Shown here piece by piece: positions 1 through 11,315 of a stretch of 64,000 nt of DNA (its first letter is position 1; the number at the start of each line of letters is the position of its first letter). The notes under the pieces are model-generated. The model did no database searches and had not been told where the DNA came from. It was given only the letters and a program-made list of their open reading frames with translations. The translations under genes and the position numbers were made by a program. The DNA is from Mangifera indica (lineage: Eukaryota; Streptophyta; Magnoliopsida; Sapindales; Anacardiaceae), in assembly GCF_011075055.1 (NCBI RefSeq), contig NC_058140.1, forward strand, positions 13,204,668 through 13,268,667. Direction: 5' to 3'.

Positions 1-2989
1 CCCAGTTTGCTCTTCCTGTATTTCAGAGGTGCATAGATATCATCCAGACCCAACAACTGGCAAAGGTTTCAGTTGATTGATATAGAGATATTTACTATGT
101 TTCTGAATGATATGTAGATAGTAACTATGTTGCTATACTTGTTTCAGTTTTCGCTTGAATAATTATACTTAAATGTTATCAACTGCTAAAGTTGAATTCC
201 ATATGCATTAGTTATATCTGTTATGTTTGATTTCCTCACATATTTCTGCTGGATCATTTTAGCACATGACAGGCATATCGTGTAACTTTTTTTCTCATCG
301 TTGAGATGCCTTGCTATAAATGTTTTCATACTTCTCATTCACAAATCTTTCATCTTTTCTGCACATTCAGATGGAATGTTGTATACATTGAGCACAACTA
401 TTTCAGACTTAACTAAACTTACTTTTGGTGTGAATAATCAGTGTATTCTATATCTTTTGAATCTGGCCTTGTAACATAAGTGACTGCATTATACATCGAA
501 TCTGTAGATTTACTGAACTGTCATTGCATATCCTTCTAAGCTTGACATTGTGATCTCTTCTAAGTTCATCTATCACATTCTGCTTTGTGTGGTTTTATTA
601 TAAATGTTGCTTCATGTACTGTCTTTTGACTGAGATATACAACATCCTTATGGCACTACTTTTGTTGTTCCAAAGACACAGTTCCTTCAGCTTTTCATAG
701 ACATCTACTGAAACTTTTGTTGCAGGTTGATCCTGTTTCAGCTGGAGTTCAATATGATAAAGAGTTTATCGTATGTGCTCTTGATTTGCTCTCTGGACTT
801 GTGGAGGGTCTCGGTAGTGGGATAGAGAGTTTGGTATTTCCCTTTATCTAAAATCTATTGATCAAGATAAGCAGTTGGATGCACTTTAATAATTGCAAAA
901 TATATGATATAATTTTGGGTTCTATCTGAGAATTGACTCCTCCTTGTTCCTCTGGAAAACTGAAACAAACGTTTTAATAACTTTGATCATAGTAGCCATA
1001 TCTTATGATTTCTTGTTTTTTATAAACACCTTGTTTTGGTGCTGTGGATAGTTGGATAGAAACTTTTCCTATGTTTTTGCAAGTCATCATTTGTTCCTGA
1101 TATCTATTGGTCTGGCATATGGGGACAGATTTTTCCCTAGGATTACGAAGCCGTAGTTATGCTGTTATATTTTTCTCTATGCAGATTGCACAAAGTAGTT
1201 TGCGGGAGTTGCTTCTTCAATGTTGCATGGATGATGCTCCTGATGTAAAACAAAGTGCCTTTGCCCTTCTTGGAGACCTTGCAAAAGTAAGTTGAAACTG
1301 TAGCTACCATGTTATGTAAAGTAGTGGTCAGTCCCAAGTCCTGGAGCCAATAGTGAGATGTGAAGACTTGAATGCAATACCTTCTTTAAAGAAGCAGCAA
1401 GTGGTACCACTGGGTTTATGGCTCCAGTGGTAGCCACTCGATAGTTTCTTAGGATGTGTAAGAAGTACTAGATTGTTTGTGATACTTAATTCTTGACAAT
1501 GCCTTTGATGTTGTTTATTAGGTGTGCCCTATTCATTTGCACCCTCGATTATCTGAGTTTCTTGATCTTGCTGCCAAGCAACTGGTAAGTGAAGCTCATT
1601 TCTATACTTTCGAAGAATTATATCTGGCTTTCTTAATTTTGCATGATTGATGCATGCAGAACACTTCTAAGCTGAGAGAAACTATTTCAGTAGCAAATAA
1701 TGCTTGTTGGGCTATTGGAGAATTGGCTATTAAGGTATGTGAGGTCCCATTGCTGTGGTTTTATTAGGCTGGATTAAACAGCTTGTGGTGCTTTTGTTTA
1801 ATTTGAAGTTGCTAAATTTAATTCAATGATACTTATGGCATCATGCTTGTTTGTACTTTACATTTTTGTACCTATTAAAGTGAACTTATTCACTTTTCAT
1901 TTGATGGACTAAATTTCTCATTGATTCATACTTCTCTCATTTTAGGTTCATCAAGAAGTTTCTCCAGTTGTTATGGCAGTTATTTCAAGCCTGGTCTTAA
2001 TTCTTCAACATTCTGAGGTGATTATCTCTTTCCCTTTTCTTAATATGTTTTGTCTGTGTGTGAATCTTATGCATTGTAACAACATCTCTTCACATTTAGC
2101 GGGAGCTCAATAAGTCGCTAATAGAAAATAGTGCAATCACACTTGGAAGGCTTGCTTGGGTTTGTCCAGAAATTGTAGCACCTCATATGGAACATTTCAT
2201 GCAATCATGGTGCATGGCATTGTCTATGTAAGTGTTTTTACCTATCTAGTTTGTGTATATGCTTGATATGAACACCCATAGATTCAGTACTGTTTAGTTA
2301 GTACTAGGATCGGGGACATGAGTATTTCATTGTTTTCTAAGCGCAATCTTAGCATTTACTTTCATAGGCCCAATGTAAATACATTTTCTTACGAGCACTT
2401 TATGTAATTATGGCAGGATACGTGACGACATTGAGAAGGAGGATGCATTCAGAGGTCTCTGTGCGATGGTATGCAATTGTTTTTGTAATATTGTTATGGA
2501 TAACTTTTTCCCATGTCATTATTTTTTTATTTTTCATATTGGCTTGGCAAATTATTGGCTAAAACCTATGCTTGGTTCTTGTTTTTTTTTTATAAAAGGT
2601 TAAAGCAAATCCCTCAGGAGCTCTAAGTTCACTTGTTTTTATGTGCAGAGCTATTGCAAGTTGGCATGTAAGAATGATACTGCATACCTTTTCCAAAGTT
2701 TTATGTTTTTGACTCTTTTCCTTACCAACTTATTATTTTCCTACAGGAAATAAGGAGTGAAGAGCTGCATAATGATGTTTGCCAAGTGTTGCATGGTTAT
2801 AAACAGGTCAGTAATGCTTATGTGACTTTTGTGTCAATAATGGCTTCTGAAATGAAGAGAACAGTAAATTGATTCACTGCTCTCTGGATCAAAATATTAT
2901 TACAGATGCTCAGAAATGGTGCATGGGACCAGTGTATGTCTGTTTTGGAACCCCCTGTAAAAGACAAGCTGTCAAAATATCAAGTGTAA
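1..2989 (+). CDS. TRN1: Transportin 1 (importin beta-2), 3' part of gene
   Basis: This is a nuclear import receptor that carries PY-NLS cargo such as RNA-binding proteins through the nuclear pore and is released by Ran-GTP. Eleven exons are readable: 1-65, 726-833, 1185-1286, 1522-1584, 1660-1734, 1946-2017, 2100-2227, 2417-2468, 2599-2667, 2747-2806 and 2906-2989. They join in one phase to 291 residues. The HEAT-repeat sequence matches the C-terminal third of transportins, for example [59 protein letters not shown] and a C-terminus ending LSKYQV. All introns have GT-AG ends. The first exon is cut by the window edge, so the Ran-binding N-terminus lies to the left. No break is seen. Arabidopsis counterpart: TRN1 (At2g16950). 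Confidence 0.93.
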
Positions 2990-4170
2990 TAATACTTCTC
3001 TGGTTTTCTATGCGACGGTCTTCTACTCCTCTTCAATGTTGTGGTCCATCGGAACTGTGTATCTGTGTTGCTACTATTGGTCATTGTGCATTGCCAGATT
3101 ACATCAAAGCTCTTATCCAGTAAATTAAAGAAGTCAAAGTTTTGGTCACAAATTCTTCAGCACGGCATCTTTATTGCCTTGATCATTAAAGCTTGGAGCT
3201 GATATCCTCTTCAAACTTTCAACTAGAAGTAAGCTGAAGTTTGAATGTGGATATGGTGTACAGGGGTACAGCTTTCAAGCTCTGGGAGAGTATTCTTCTT
3301 ATTGTTTTGTGGTTTAAAGATGGGTAGAAGTATTTTATTCAAGCTCATATGTCACCTTTTTCCTCCTCTGTCGCAGTTTCGTATTTTTGTTGTTTCAATT
3401 GATAGGTTCTTTCTGGTTCCACAGATTACGAGCAGTTTTGACCTTGATTATCGGACTTTTCTGGCCATGTCTTGTATGTCCTAGTTTGTAACTTAAAAAT
3501 GAAAATCGACTTGAGTAATTCTTTGTGCATATGGCGATTGTGAGATTTCGGTTGTGAGGACAATAAATATTCTGTAACTCGGGTTTTTCCATGAAAATGA
3601 TTGAATGAAAGCAATTCATTTGAACATTCAGATGTTTTCATGCTCTTCAACATTCAGAACTTTGTAAGATTTTGATCATTCAAATACCAGATTCATGTCT
3701 TAGAAATCCAATTTTAATTGTATTCTTGTCTATACCATTTCAAGATTTACATTCAATGTGTATGGCCTCTACAAATATACCTAATTGCCACTGCCTGGAG
3801 TAGTGAAAAACAGAAGAGATATCAGACAATAAACTATGAATACGAATAAAAAACACATTCTGTTTCTTCAATTTATTTTTTAAACTTAGTTAACTAAAAA
3901 AGTCCCAACACAAAACCTCACATTACAAAACAGGATGCCCCTTCAATGCAGTCCATCTGTTTATGCTGTTGCTCATCTTCGATTGACTGTAATAACAAGT
4001 TTCCCATCTACTAATGCTTTATCATCTTAGCAGATGCACAAAAATTATACTTGCAGTGCTGAAACTTTGCTGCCTTGGCAGAAAATTATCAACTTATTGC
4101 ACTGAGCAGCAATTGAGGGTGGCGCAGAATCAATCAAGTTATGAGAAATATGCAAAACTGGTACATTCCT
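2990..4170. other. 3'UTR and spacer between TRN1 and SECE2
   Basis: This holds the 3'UTR of transportin 1 and, further right, the 3' flank of the minus-strand SECE2 gene. A candidate poly(A) signal, aataaa, lies near 3562. No conserved coding segment is seen; the open frames at 2990-3480 have no family resemblance and overlap the likely UTR. Confidence 0.5.
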
Positions 4171-5305
4171 TTATGGGGTCCTCCTCAGAAGCAAACCCAG
4201 CAAATAGCTGAGGAAAGAGTCTGTTGATGACAGTGCAACAATGAGCACCCCCACAAGAACAAGTGTAAGAGTCGCAGTCTTCAGCTGCACAACAGCAACA
4301 GGAAAAACCAAGATTATAACCTCTGTATGCATTCACCTCAAAAAAATCTGAAACTTCAGCTAGATCCACATAATGTATATCAATCATTTGAAATATTTAC
4401 AGTTCAGTAAAATTAGATGTGGCCACTAAGCGGCTTATTCTAAGGATTCATTAGTAGAAAACACCAACATGGACTAAAGCAATTATACATACCGTATGCT
4501 GAAAGCCTGGCCACTCTATATACTTCAGCTGACTAGGCTGCTCAGCCAGAAATACGAATAAAGATCTCAAAGCCCTATACACAAGACAATATTTTTACAT
4601 TCAGTATGTTAACTGTATTAATTTCTTGACAAGGAAAATGAATAATTTGGAAGACCCCATGTGATTCAATGCATATAGCTACTGTGTAAAAACATAAAGA
4701 AATTAGTAAGAATGCTGAAACTACAATACCAAATGGCTTCCTTGACGCAAGTTAACAAAAGGGGCTCGTCGGGAATGTCATCATCAAAACTTAATCGATG
4801 CTGATAATCTCTCCCAACAGAATTAACATGTTCATGGCCTAAACCCTTTTGAACCCAATACCCAATTCCTCCTCTAGAAATCTACAAAAGAAAAATACAG
4901 AATTCAATTACCGGCAGTTATTAAAAAGAAATATAATCAGGAAAAAAAAAAAGAATTTCCCTTCACGTACCGGCTGAGTGGCATTGTGTTGAAGAAAATT
5001 GAAGCTGTTACATCTGCCAGTTGGGCAGGGGAGTTTATTCGACCAGGCAGGATGAATCAAAGCTGTCGAAACAGAGAAGCAAACATGAAGAGAAGTAAAG
5101 CGTGAAAATTCTGATATAATAAAAGGAAGAGAAAGAAAAAGAGTGAGAACCTGAACAATTCGCCTGCAACCCAGAAACAAAAACCATTATGAATGAATAC
5201 AAACAATTTTATTTGATGCAACTTCTTTTGAAAAGAATAAGAAACCAAAAAGAAAGAAAAAGGAGATGAGAATTAAAATACTTGCCTAAGAAGAAAGTGA
5301 AACAT
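4171..5305 (-). CDS. SECE2: SecE-type preprotein translocase subunit (SECE2-like), possible frameshift
   Basis: This is a small single-span subunit of a chloroplast SEC translocon (the SCY2/SECE2 system acts in the envelope). Six coding exons are read on the minus strand: 5282-5305, 5151-5163, 4971-5062, 4730-4881, 4493-4575 and 4171-4284. The SecE signature is QLKYIEWPGF, followed by a hydrophobic span (LTLVLVGVLIVALSS) and the C-terminus LLLRRTP. Exon 2 is only 13 nt. The start (MFHFLLRQ) was chosen because it is the only one keeping phase through exon 2, and it is the weakest part. Phase fails in exon 5: CVKEAIWALRS and FVFLAEQPSQ lie in different frames. A run of four T (minus strand, about 4560-4563) has one T more than the frame needs. 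This could be a sequencing error, a null allele or unrecognised splicing. Confidence 0.72.
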
Positions 5306-5960
5306 CTGAGGTGGTGGTTGGGTAGGCCAGAAGCCCACCCAATATCAACAAAGTATAGCCCATTACCATTTCTAGTAGCGGCTAGTTTAAGTGCTTGATT
5401 GACCATATTATTATATAATTAAATATAAAATAATATATTATTATATAATATATTATTATTAGTATTTAAATTGATACTTATTATAAATATATACAATATT
5501 ATTATAAAATAATTAATAGCTATGATATTTAGAAGAATAATACTATGTGTTACTTTATTTTAATTCAAAATCAATTAATCATATAATGATACATATAAAT
5601 GTATATATATTTATGTACTTAAAATATGCACACATAATTTCATTGTATTTAGAACTATAAAATTGTCTCTTCCAATAAGATTTTTCGTTGTGAGTTATCA
5701 AAACACTAGTCTAATAGTAAATATATAGCAGGATTGTGAGTGCAATAGTATGTTGGAAACTTAAATTCAAACAATATATATTAATAATGGTGTCAAAATT
5801 TGGTTCGGGATGCACAAATTTCCAACACACAAGACTGTGTTTTGTTGTTCAATGAGAAACACATCTATATTGTGATTGTTGGAGTATTCCATTTAGAGAT
5901 GCTGCCATTTATATTCTTTCCCATTATCTCTTCTTCTTGAGCTTCAGATTCTCTTAAGAT
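5306..5960. other. AT-rich spacer with possible MITE remnant
   Basis: The stretch from 5400 to 5700 is very AT-rich, with runs of tatta. The part around 5540-5640 begins aatactatgtgt and ends near acacataattt. It has a central segment resembling the small inverted-repeat elements at about 48.85 and 60.13 kb. No coding segment is seen. Confidence 0.45.
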
Positions 5961-7545
5961 TTATGTCCTGCAGGCATTTTCTGTATAAACTTGGATCCAT
6001 TGCTTCACGCTTGTGCTCCAGTGCAGCCTCAGGTTCCTTTCCATGCCTTCCACTGTCACTGGAAACAGTTCTTCCAGTGCTGATTGTGCCATCTTTACAA
6101 ATTGCTCATTATACCACATGTATAGTGCGCGCTCGGCAACAAGACTCGAAAGCAATGTATGGTAGCAAGATTATAAAACCTGCAAAACTATGACCTTGTA
6201 AAGCTTAAAGATGAAACCAGCAAAGCTTAAAGATGAATGGATTTCTAGAACTGCAAAAAAAGCTGGTTTCACGGATTTATGTTCTTGGTCTCAATACCAT
6301 GAGTTTCAAGATGATGAATCAGGTAGGATAATTTTTTTTCAAGTTTGATCATTCATTTTCCATATTGTTCCTGAGAAACTATAGGAAAAAGGCGACAAGT
6401 AGAGAGTATTCAATTGGAAAATTTAGTTTTAGCTGCTGCTGTCAGATTAAAAGTTATTTATGATGGGGAACAAGTTCCTGGAAACAAGTAGATTATTGAG
6501 AGAAAGTTGATGCTTTTATGAAGGAATTGCCTTTTTCAGAGAAAGCCCTTTAAGGAAAAAGAAACAAACCGATGCAGAAAAGATTTATTATTGTGAGCTA
6601 ACCTGTGACTTGCAGCTGCTTAAGCATTTTGTGATTTGGGCACACAGAGGCAAGGCCAAACTTCCCGTATTGATCAGAGTCAATGCTTTCTACCAGTTCT
6701 TTCAAGTTCTCCTAAAAGCATGACTTCCGTCTGACAATTAGTGACGGGGCAATACTTTAAAATGCCCCTAACAGCCACCCCACCACGGGCAGGCTCCTTA
6801 TGCACAAACTGAGAAACACAATAGGCCAACTGCCTGTGATAAGCCTACATTCCTTCGGTCTTGTGCAAAGGAATGGGCACCCTCATTAAGAACAGTTTGT
6901 GCTCTTCCTTGAGTAGAACTGTGAAACCATTAATGATACTTCTCCATGTCTCAAGAAGCTCTCCGATCCCACAATGCTTCCCCGTCTCATAAACATAGTG
7001 AAGGAAAACATCGTTCATGAATTTCCTCGTAAGTGAACAACAGAAAGTGAACTTGGCATATATCCGATGGTAAACATTCTCCAAGCTGTTGCGTTCTCTT
7101 GGATCTTCAGTCTGAAAGAGGGACAGGAGGTTGATGAGGAAATGGCGATCGATGTACTCACGAAGTGTCTTGGGATCCATGTCAATAACAAGCCTGAGGA
7201 GAATGTCACAAACAATTTGCAAGTGTGGCCACATAGGTCGTGGATTGGAAAACAACTCTTCATCGTCAGCTAACTCTGAGATGATGCAGGCATTGGAAGG
7301 CGGAGGGAGAGGCCTGAAGAGGTTGCTCGATAACATGGAGATTAAACAAGATAGAATTCGATCATCCAGTGGCTTCTTGGGGAACTTTGCGACAGCAAGT
7401 AATTGACTCAGCTTGAGGCGCTTGAGGTTGAAGGTGAAAACAGTACTACGGATAGAAATAGCTGACAGGATTTCCTCATTTTCCGAATCGAAAGACAAGC
7501 GCTTGCCATTATTGGGACTTGAAGGATTACTGCCAAAGTTATCTA
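5961..7545 (-). pseudogene. PP2A B' (B56) regulatory subunit pseudogene
   Basis: B' subunits are HEAT-like scaffolds that direct protein phosphatase 2A to substrates. The segment 7545-6845 reads almost continuously as the family: RPMWPHLQIVCDILLRLVID, DRHFLINLLSLFQTEDPRER, HRIYAKFTFCCSLTRKFMND, then WRSIINGFTVLLKEEHKLFL. It stops right after PIPLHKTEGM, where the family continues. Downstream homology (HRQLAYCVSQFVHKEPA, then VRGILKYCPVTN) resumes in another frame to about 6600. After about 440 bp of unrelated DNA, 6155-5961 resumes with LVAERALYMWYNEQFVKMAQ and NLRLHWSTSVKQ. The N-terminus is missing or diverged. Frameshifts, a premature stop and an insertion make a functional product very unlikely. 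Absence of introns within the aligned part fits either a retrocopy or the few-exon structure of plant B' genes. Confidence 0.85.
6202..6490 (+). other. Exon-like fragment inserted in the B' pseudogene
   Basis: Two open plus-strand pieces, about 6211-6322 (starting MKPAKLKDEWISRTAKKAGF) and about 6385-6488 (RRQVESIQLENLVLAAAVR), are separated by a possible GT-AG intron. They join in phase, giving a hydrophilic peptide ending EQVPGNK and a stop. A short duplication, caaagcttaaagatgaa, precedes it. I do not recognise the family. It sits in the segment that interrupts the PP2A B' homology, so it is most likely part of an inserted or transduced gene fragment, not a gene. Confidence 0.3.
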
Positions 7546-8256
7546 GATCAAACAGGTACTAATTGTAGTACTGCCAAATGGATTAACTTCTCCTATTACA
7601 GTAATTGGATTACAAAATTTATTTGGTTGCAATTCATATGGAGTCATCCGGCAAGAGGACAACAGGCCTCGTTAAAAATTTTCCAATGCATTACAAATGT
7701 GCCCCAAATACCCATCAGTAATCCGGACATATTGAACCTCAACAAATCATTGATGTGCAAAATTGGCAAGTGTTTCAGTAACTTTCTACATAGAATCAGA
7801 AATCTAAGAGGCTTTTGCTAGGGAAATTTGAAAGCAACCGCCTAATCTTGTTAATCTTAGCTGGATTAAAGATATGATAAGAAATTATTCAGTCTCAACT
7901 CAACAGCTGTCGTTTCCCATCCTTATCACATGCAAATCTTACAAAAAAAAAAAAGAGACAAGGGATTCCACAGTCAGGGAACAAGAAAGACAACATAATT
8001 TCAACAGAAACCATAGTTAAAGTTGAGCTGAAATTCTCATCTAAATAAATAATATATACCTCAAGTATTTGATGCTTATTAACAGTCTATAGTCTTGACT
8101 CTAGATATACCAAAATGAGACAAGATCAGTTCTCTAATCTTTTAACCACTTCCAGAAACAACTTATTTGCAGATCCACTACATTACAAAAGCAGATCATG
8201 AAACTGTTACTGATATATGCATTCTGTGTGAAGTTGCTAGAATTGCATTTCACAGT
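7546..8256. other. Spacer, 3' flank of PUT5
   Basis: This presumably contains the 3'UTR of the minus-strand transporter gene. The plus-strand frame at 7519-7821 shows no family resemblance. Nothing else recognisable. Confidence 0.4.
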
Positions 8257-9669
8257 TCATGATTCATTACTTTTGTAATGGTTAGAAGCAGAATAGATAT
8301 CTGGGAGGTCTGAACTCCTGGAGAATCTCAACCATCTCTTTCTCTCAGAGTACAAGAGAAAAGGGTGAACAAAAAGCCCGCTCATGACCATAAAGATACT
8401 TATAACCATGACCTTTGAAGAAGCAAGAACTAAAACCACCAATATTAGCAGTGTAGGAGGAATGCACATCAGAATGGCTCCAAATGTTCCAACAGGTACC
8501 TTATATGGACGAGGTGCTGCAGGGTGTTGCATCCTTAATTTCACAAATGCTACAAATTCCATAATCATTCCAATACAATATAAGAAATTTTCTGCGGCTA
8601 CTATCTCTTGAAAGCTCAACCATGAAAGTAATATCACGCCAGATGCAGAGAATAAAATCCCAATTACTGGTGTTCCAAAACAAGACCTTTTGGCAAAGAA
8701 CTCAGGAAGCATACCGTGTTCTGCCATCCCCAGAAGTTGGAAAGAGTCACTACTCATCTCAGCCACAAACATTCCCATGTTAGACAAAGCTGAGGCCCCT
8801 TGGACCCAAGATCTCAACCAAACACCTCCAAGCAAGTGAGCGATATCCGAGAAGTATCCATCAAACCAGAGCTCCCGGTCTAGTGGAACTGCTCCGGTGC
8901 TGATCAAAAGAGGGAAAAAGTACCCGAAAACAACCAAGATTAGAGCATAAAAGAGAGCTCTGGGGAGGGTTTTGGCAGGATTTTCCACTTCTCCGGCAAG
9001 AGTGCTAATTGAGTCCCAATAGTTTAAATTCCAGAAAAGAGTGTTCAAATACCAACCCCAATTAACATCATTCAAATCTACCACAAACCACCTTGAAGGC
9101 TTCAGTTTGGGAATTGCCACAATCCCCATAATCACAAAAGGAAGAAGGGAAAACACCCCCAATAGTATAGCAAGCCAACCAACAATGGTTAGACCTCTGT
9201 AGTTCATGTAAGTGAGAAGCAAGGTCAAAAATAAAACTGCAACTACTCTCGGAAAACCTTCTCCTAGAGCTGGGAAGGCTGATTTAAGATAATCTAGAAA
9301 CAGAACAGGGTATAATGCATTATCAATAACCCCACTTAACCATTTCATCCAACCTTGTTGAAAGCCCCAAAAAGGGCCTAGAGCTGATGAAACCCACACA
9401 ACATATCCACCATTCTCAGGAAACATAGTAGCCATTTCTGCAGTTATCAATGCCTCGGGAATGCTCCATACAAATGGAAAAAGAAAAAATCCGAGAAGGG
9501 CTAGTAGGGGACCTGCAGCCTGGACACAGTCTTCAACTCCAAAGGGTCCCCCGGAAACCTCATAAAATATGAGGAAAACAAGAGGTACAATCGAAACTTT
9601 TTGAAACCTTTCTAGATTGGGAGATGAACCTTCCCCTAGTTCCACATATTGGACCTCATTGGATTCCAT
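8257..9669 (-). CDS. PUT5: Polyamine uptake transporter PUT5-like (APC/LAT family)
   Basis: This is a polyamine:H+ symporter of the amino acid-polyamine-organocation superfamily, predicted in a membrane with about 12 hydrophobic spans over 470 aa. The coding region is one exon, as usual for plant PUT genes. The N-terminal part carries [20 protein letters not shown] and [20 protein letters not shown], followed by [20 protein letters not shown] and [20 protein letters not shown]. The mid part has [20 protein letters not shown] and [20 protein letters not shown]. The overall pattern fits the PUT5 branch (At3g19553) best, judged from [12 protein letters not shown] and the C-terminal SSDLPDIYS. 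The start is the ATG at 9669; the preceding in-frame TTG is not used. No defect is seen. Confidence 0.95.
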   Translation of the reverse strand: MESNEVQYVELGEGSSPNLERFQKVSIVPLVFLIFYEVSGGPFGVEDCVQAAGPLLALLGFFLFPFVWSIPEALITAEMATMFPENGGYVVWVSSALGPFWGFQQGWMKWLSGVIDNALYPVLFLDYLKSAFPALGEGFPRVVAVLFLTLLLTYMNYRGLTIVGWLAILLGVFSLLPFVIMGIVAIPKLKPSRWFVVDLNDVNWGWYLNTLFWNLNYWDSISTLAGEVENPAKTLPRALFYALILVVFGYFFPLLISTGAVPLDRELWFDGYFSDIAHLLGGVWLRSWVQGASALSNMGMFVAEMSSDSFQLLGMAEHGMLPEFFAKRSCFGTPVIGILFSASGVILLSWLSFQEIVAAENFLYCIGMIMEFVAFVKLRMQHPAAPRPYKVPVGTFGAILMCIPPTLLILVVLVLASSKVMVISIFMVMSGLFVHPFLLYSERKRWLRFSRSSDLPDIYSASNHYKSNES

Positions 9670-9688
9670 CAATGCTGCAGAAGTCTAC

Positions 9689-10368
9689 CTGCAACATCAG
9701 AAGTTCAAACACAACCTTAAACAATTCTACCATTTCCAGGTTTAGGCAAATTAATGTTAGAGAAATAAATGAAAATCACTGAGATAATGACTCCATATCA
9801 TAATGAAGACATCACAATATAGAAATACTAATCATTGAGAGAGTTCACATTGAATGTATTAATCATAAAAACAGAAAAAGAAAAAAAGATGAAAGGGAGA
9901 AATTTTCATTATTAACATCTATACAATGACTTATATTATAGCATTGATTTACCTCCTTACTGTTCTAAACTTTTTCCCTGAACAATACATCATTCCATTT
10001 CTGTTTTGCCTGCTTATAAGCTCTTCTAAGAATATGCATTCATTAATTTAAAATTATATTAAAATTGTTGAGCAAGCACATGGTATAATTTTATTGGAGA
10101 CTGTCCCTCTCACCTAAATTTTCTTCCACTATTACCAAGTTACGAACATGGTGCAGTCATTGCACATTATATTACCAAAATGTACAAAAATTAAGCTCTG
10201 GTAATATGTTCTAAAAAGGAAACATATTTTGACATTCTTCTTCACAAGAAAGGAAATCAGGGAGACAAATAACTGACCAGGCAGACCCAGAAAAATTAAA
10301 AAGATTGATCCAATGTTTTCATTAAAAAGGTGTCAAACAATTCAAACCCAGAAAAAAATGAAGTATAC
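9689..10368 (-). other. Probable 5'UTR intron of PUT5
   Basis: On the minus strand a clean donor (GTTTCAG then GTATAC at 10368) and a clean acceptor (ATGTTGCAG at 9689) bracket 680 bp. Only 19 nt then separate the acceptor from the PUT5 ATG. No coding capacity lies in between. Leader introns of this kind are common in plant transporter genes. Promoter sequence would then lie above about 10,460. Confidence 0.6.
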
Positions 10369-10479
10369 CTGAAACGTTGATTATCTGGGTTCTAACTTTC
10401 AAAAGAAAGTTGAAAAAAAAAGAGCATTGTAAACCACTTGATCATACACATCGGAAAGCTTTGTCAGTTTCAATGTGAG

Positions 10480-11284
10480 AGTAATCGTGTGCTGTGTCGA
10501 AACAGTGTTACGTGAGCGCATGAGTCGGCATCCACGCGTCGTCTTCAAGTTCATCGTGTCCCATCAACGAAACCGACACGTCGTTCACACTTTTATCTCC
10601 AATTTGGCATTCCCTCCCCGCATAGAGGACATACAATGTTTCAGGCCCATCAGGTCAAAAAGTCAACTTCCAATGAGAAAAGCAAGCATTCCGTTAAAAA
10701 AGGAGGGGAAATTGAAATTTTTTCCCTTATTTGAATTTATGTATATATTTATATCATATTTTTTATATTTTAAATATTTTTATTATTTTATATGATAGAA
10801 TATTTAAATTACTCTTATCTTCAACCTTGAGAAACCAAAATAAAGTTTATAGTATTATTTGTTTTTAACACACTCTAAAGAGAGAATATGTATAGATATT
10901 TAGTATCAGTATTAGAAACAAGATTTATACATATGTGTTAGATAAGATCAAGTGAATTTAAAATTATTTAGTTTAAATTTTTTAAATTAAATATACAAAA
11001 ATTGTAAACTCAATTGATCTTATCTGTCAAAATTTCGGTTGGCGTCAATCTCATATTAAAGCAACATATGAAAAGATAATCAAGAAATCACCCATAAAGA
11101 GCATACACTAAAGTACTTAGTGTTAAATATGTAAAGAATATATGAATATATATATCCAAATAATCAAAATAAAAATCACATGGGTTTGCAGGGAATAACT
11201 TGACTTACAGGGAATAATTGTAGAGGAGAGATAATGTAATAATTTGTGCAATAGTATTCATGTGAAGTAAAATTTCATTTTAGC

Positions 11285-11315
<31 letters not shown>

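Noticed and set aside
5282..5406. A 65-codon minus-strand frame (MVNQALKLAAT...) as the start of SECE2, with a GC donor (ttag/gcaagt).
   Set aside because: Joining it to the 13-nt exon gives a stop within a few codons. The downstream ATG at 5,305 with the caa/gtattt donor keeps phase.
10475..10795. Open plus-strand frame of 106 codons.
   Set aside because: It has no family resemblance and ends in a low-complexity Phe/Tyr/Ile run from AT-rich DNA. It overlaps the likely PUT5 promoter.
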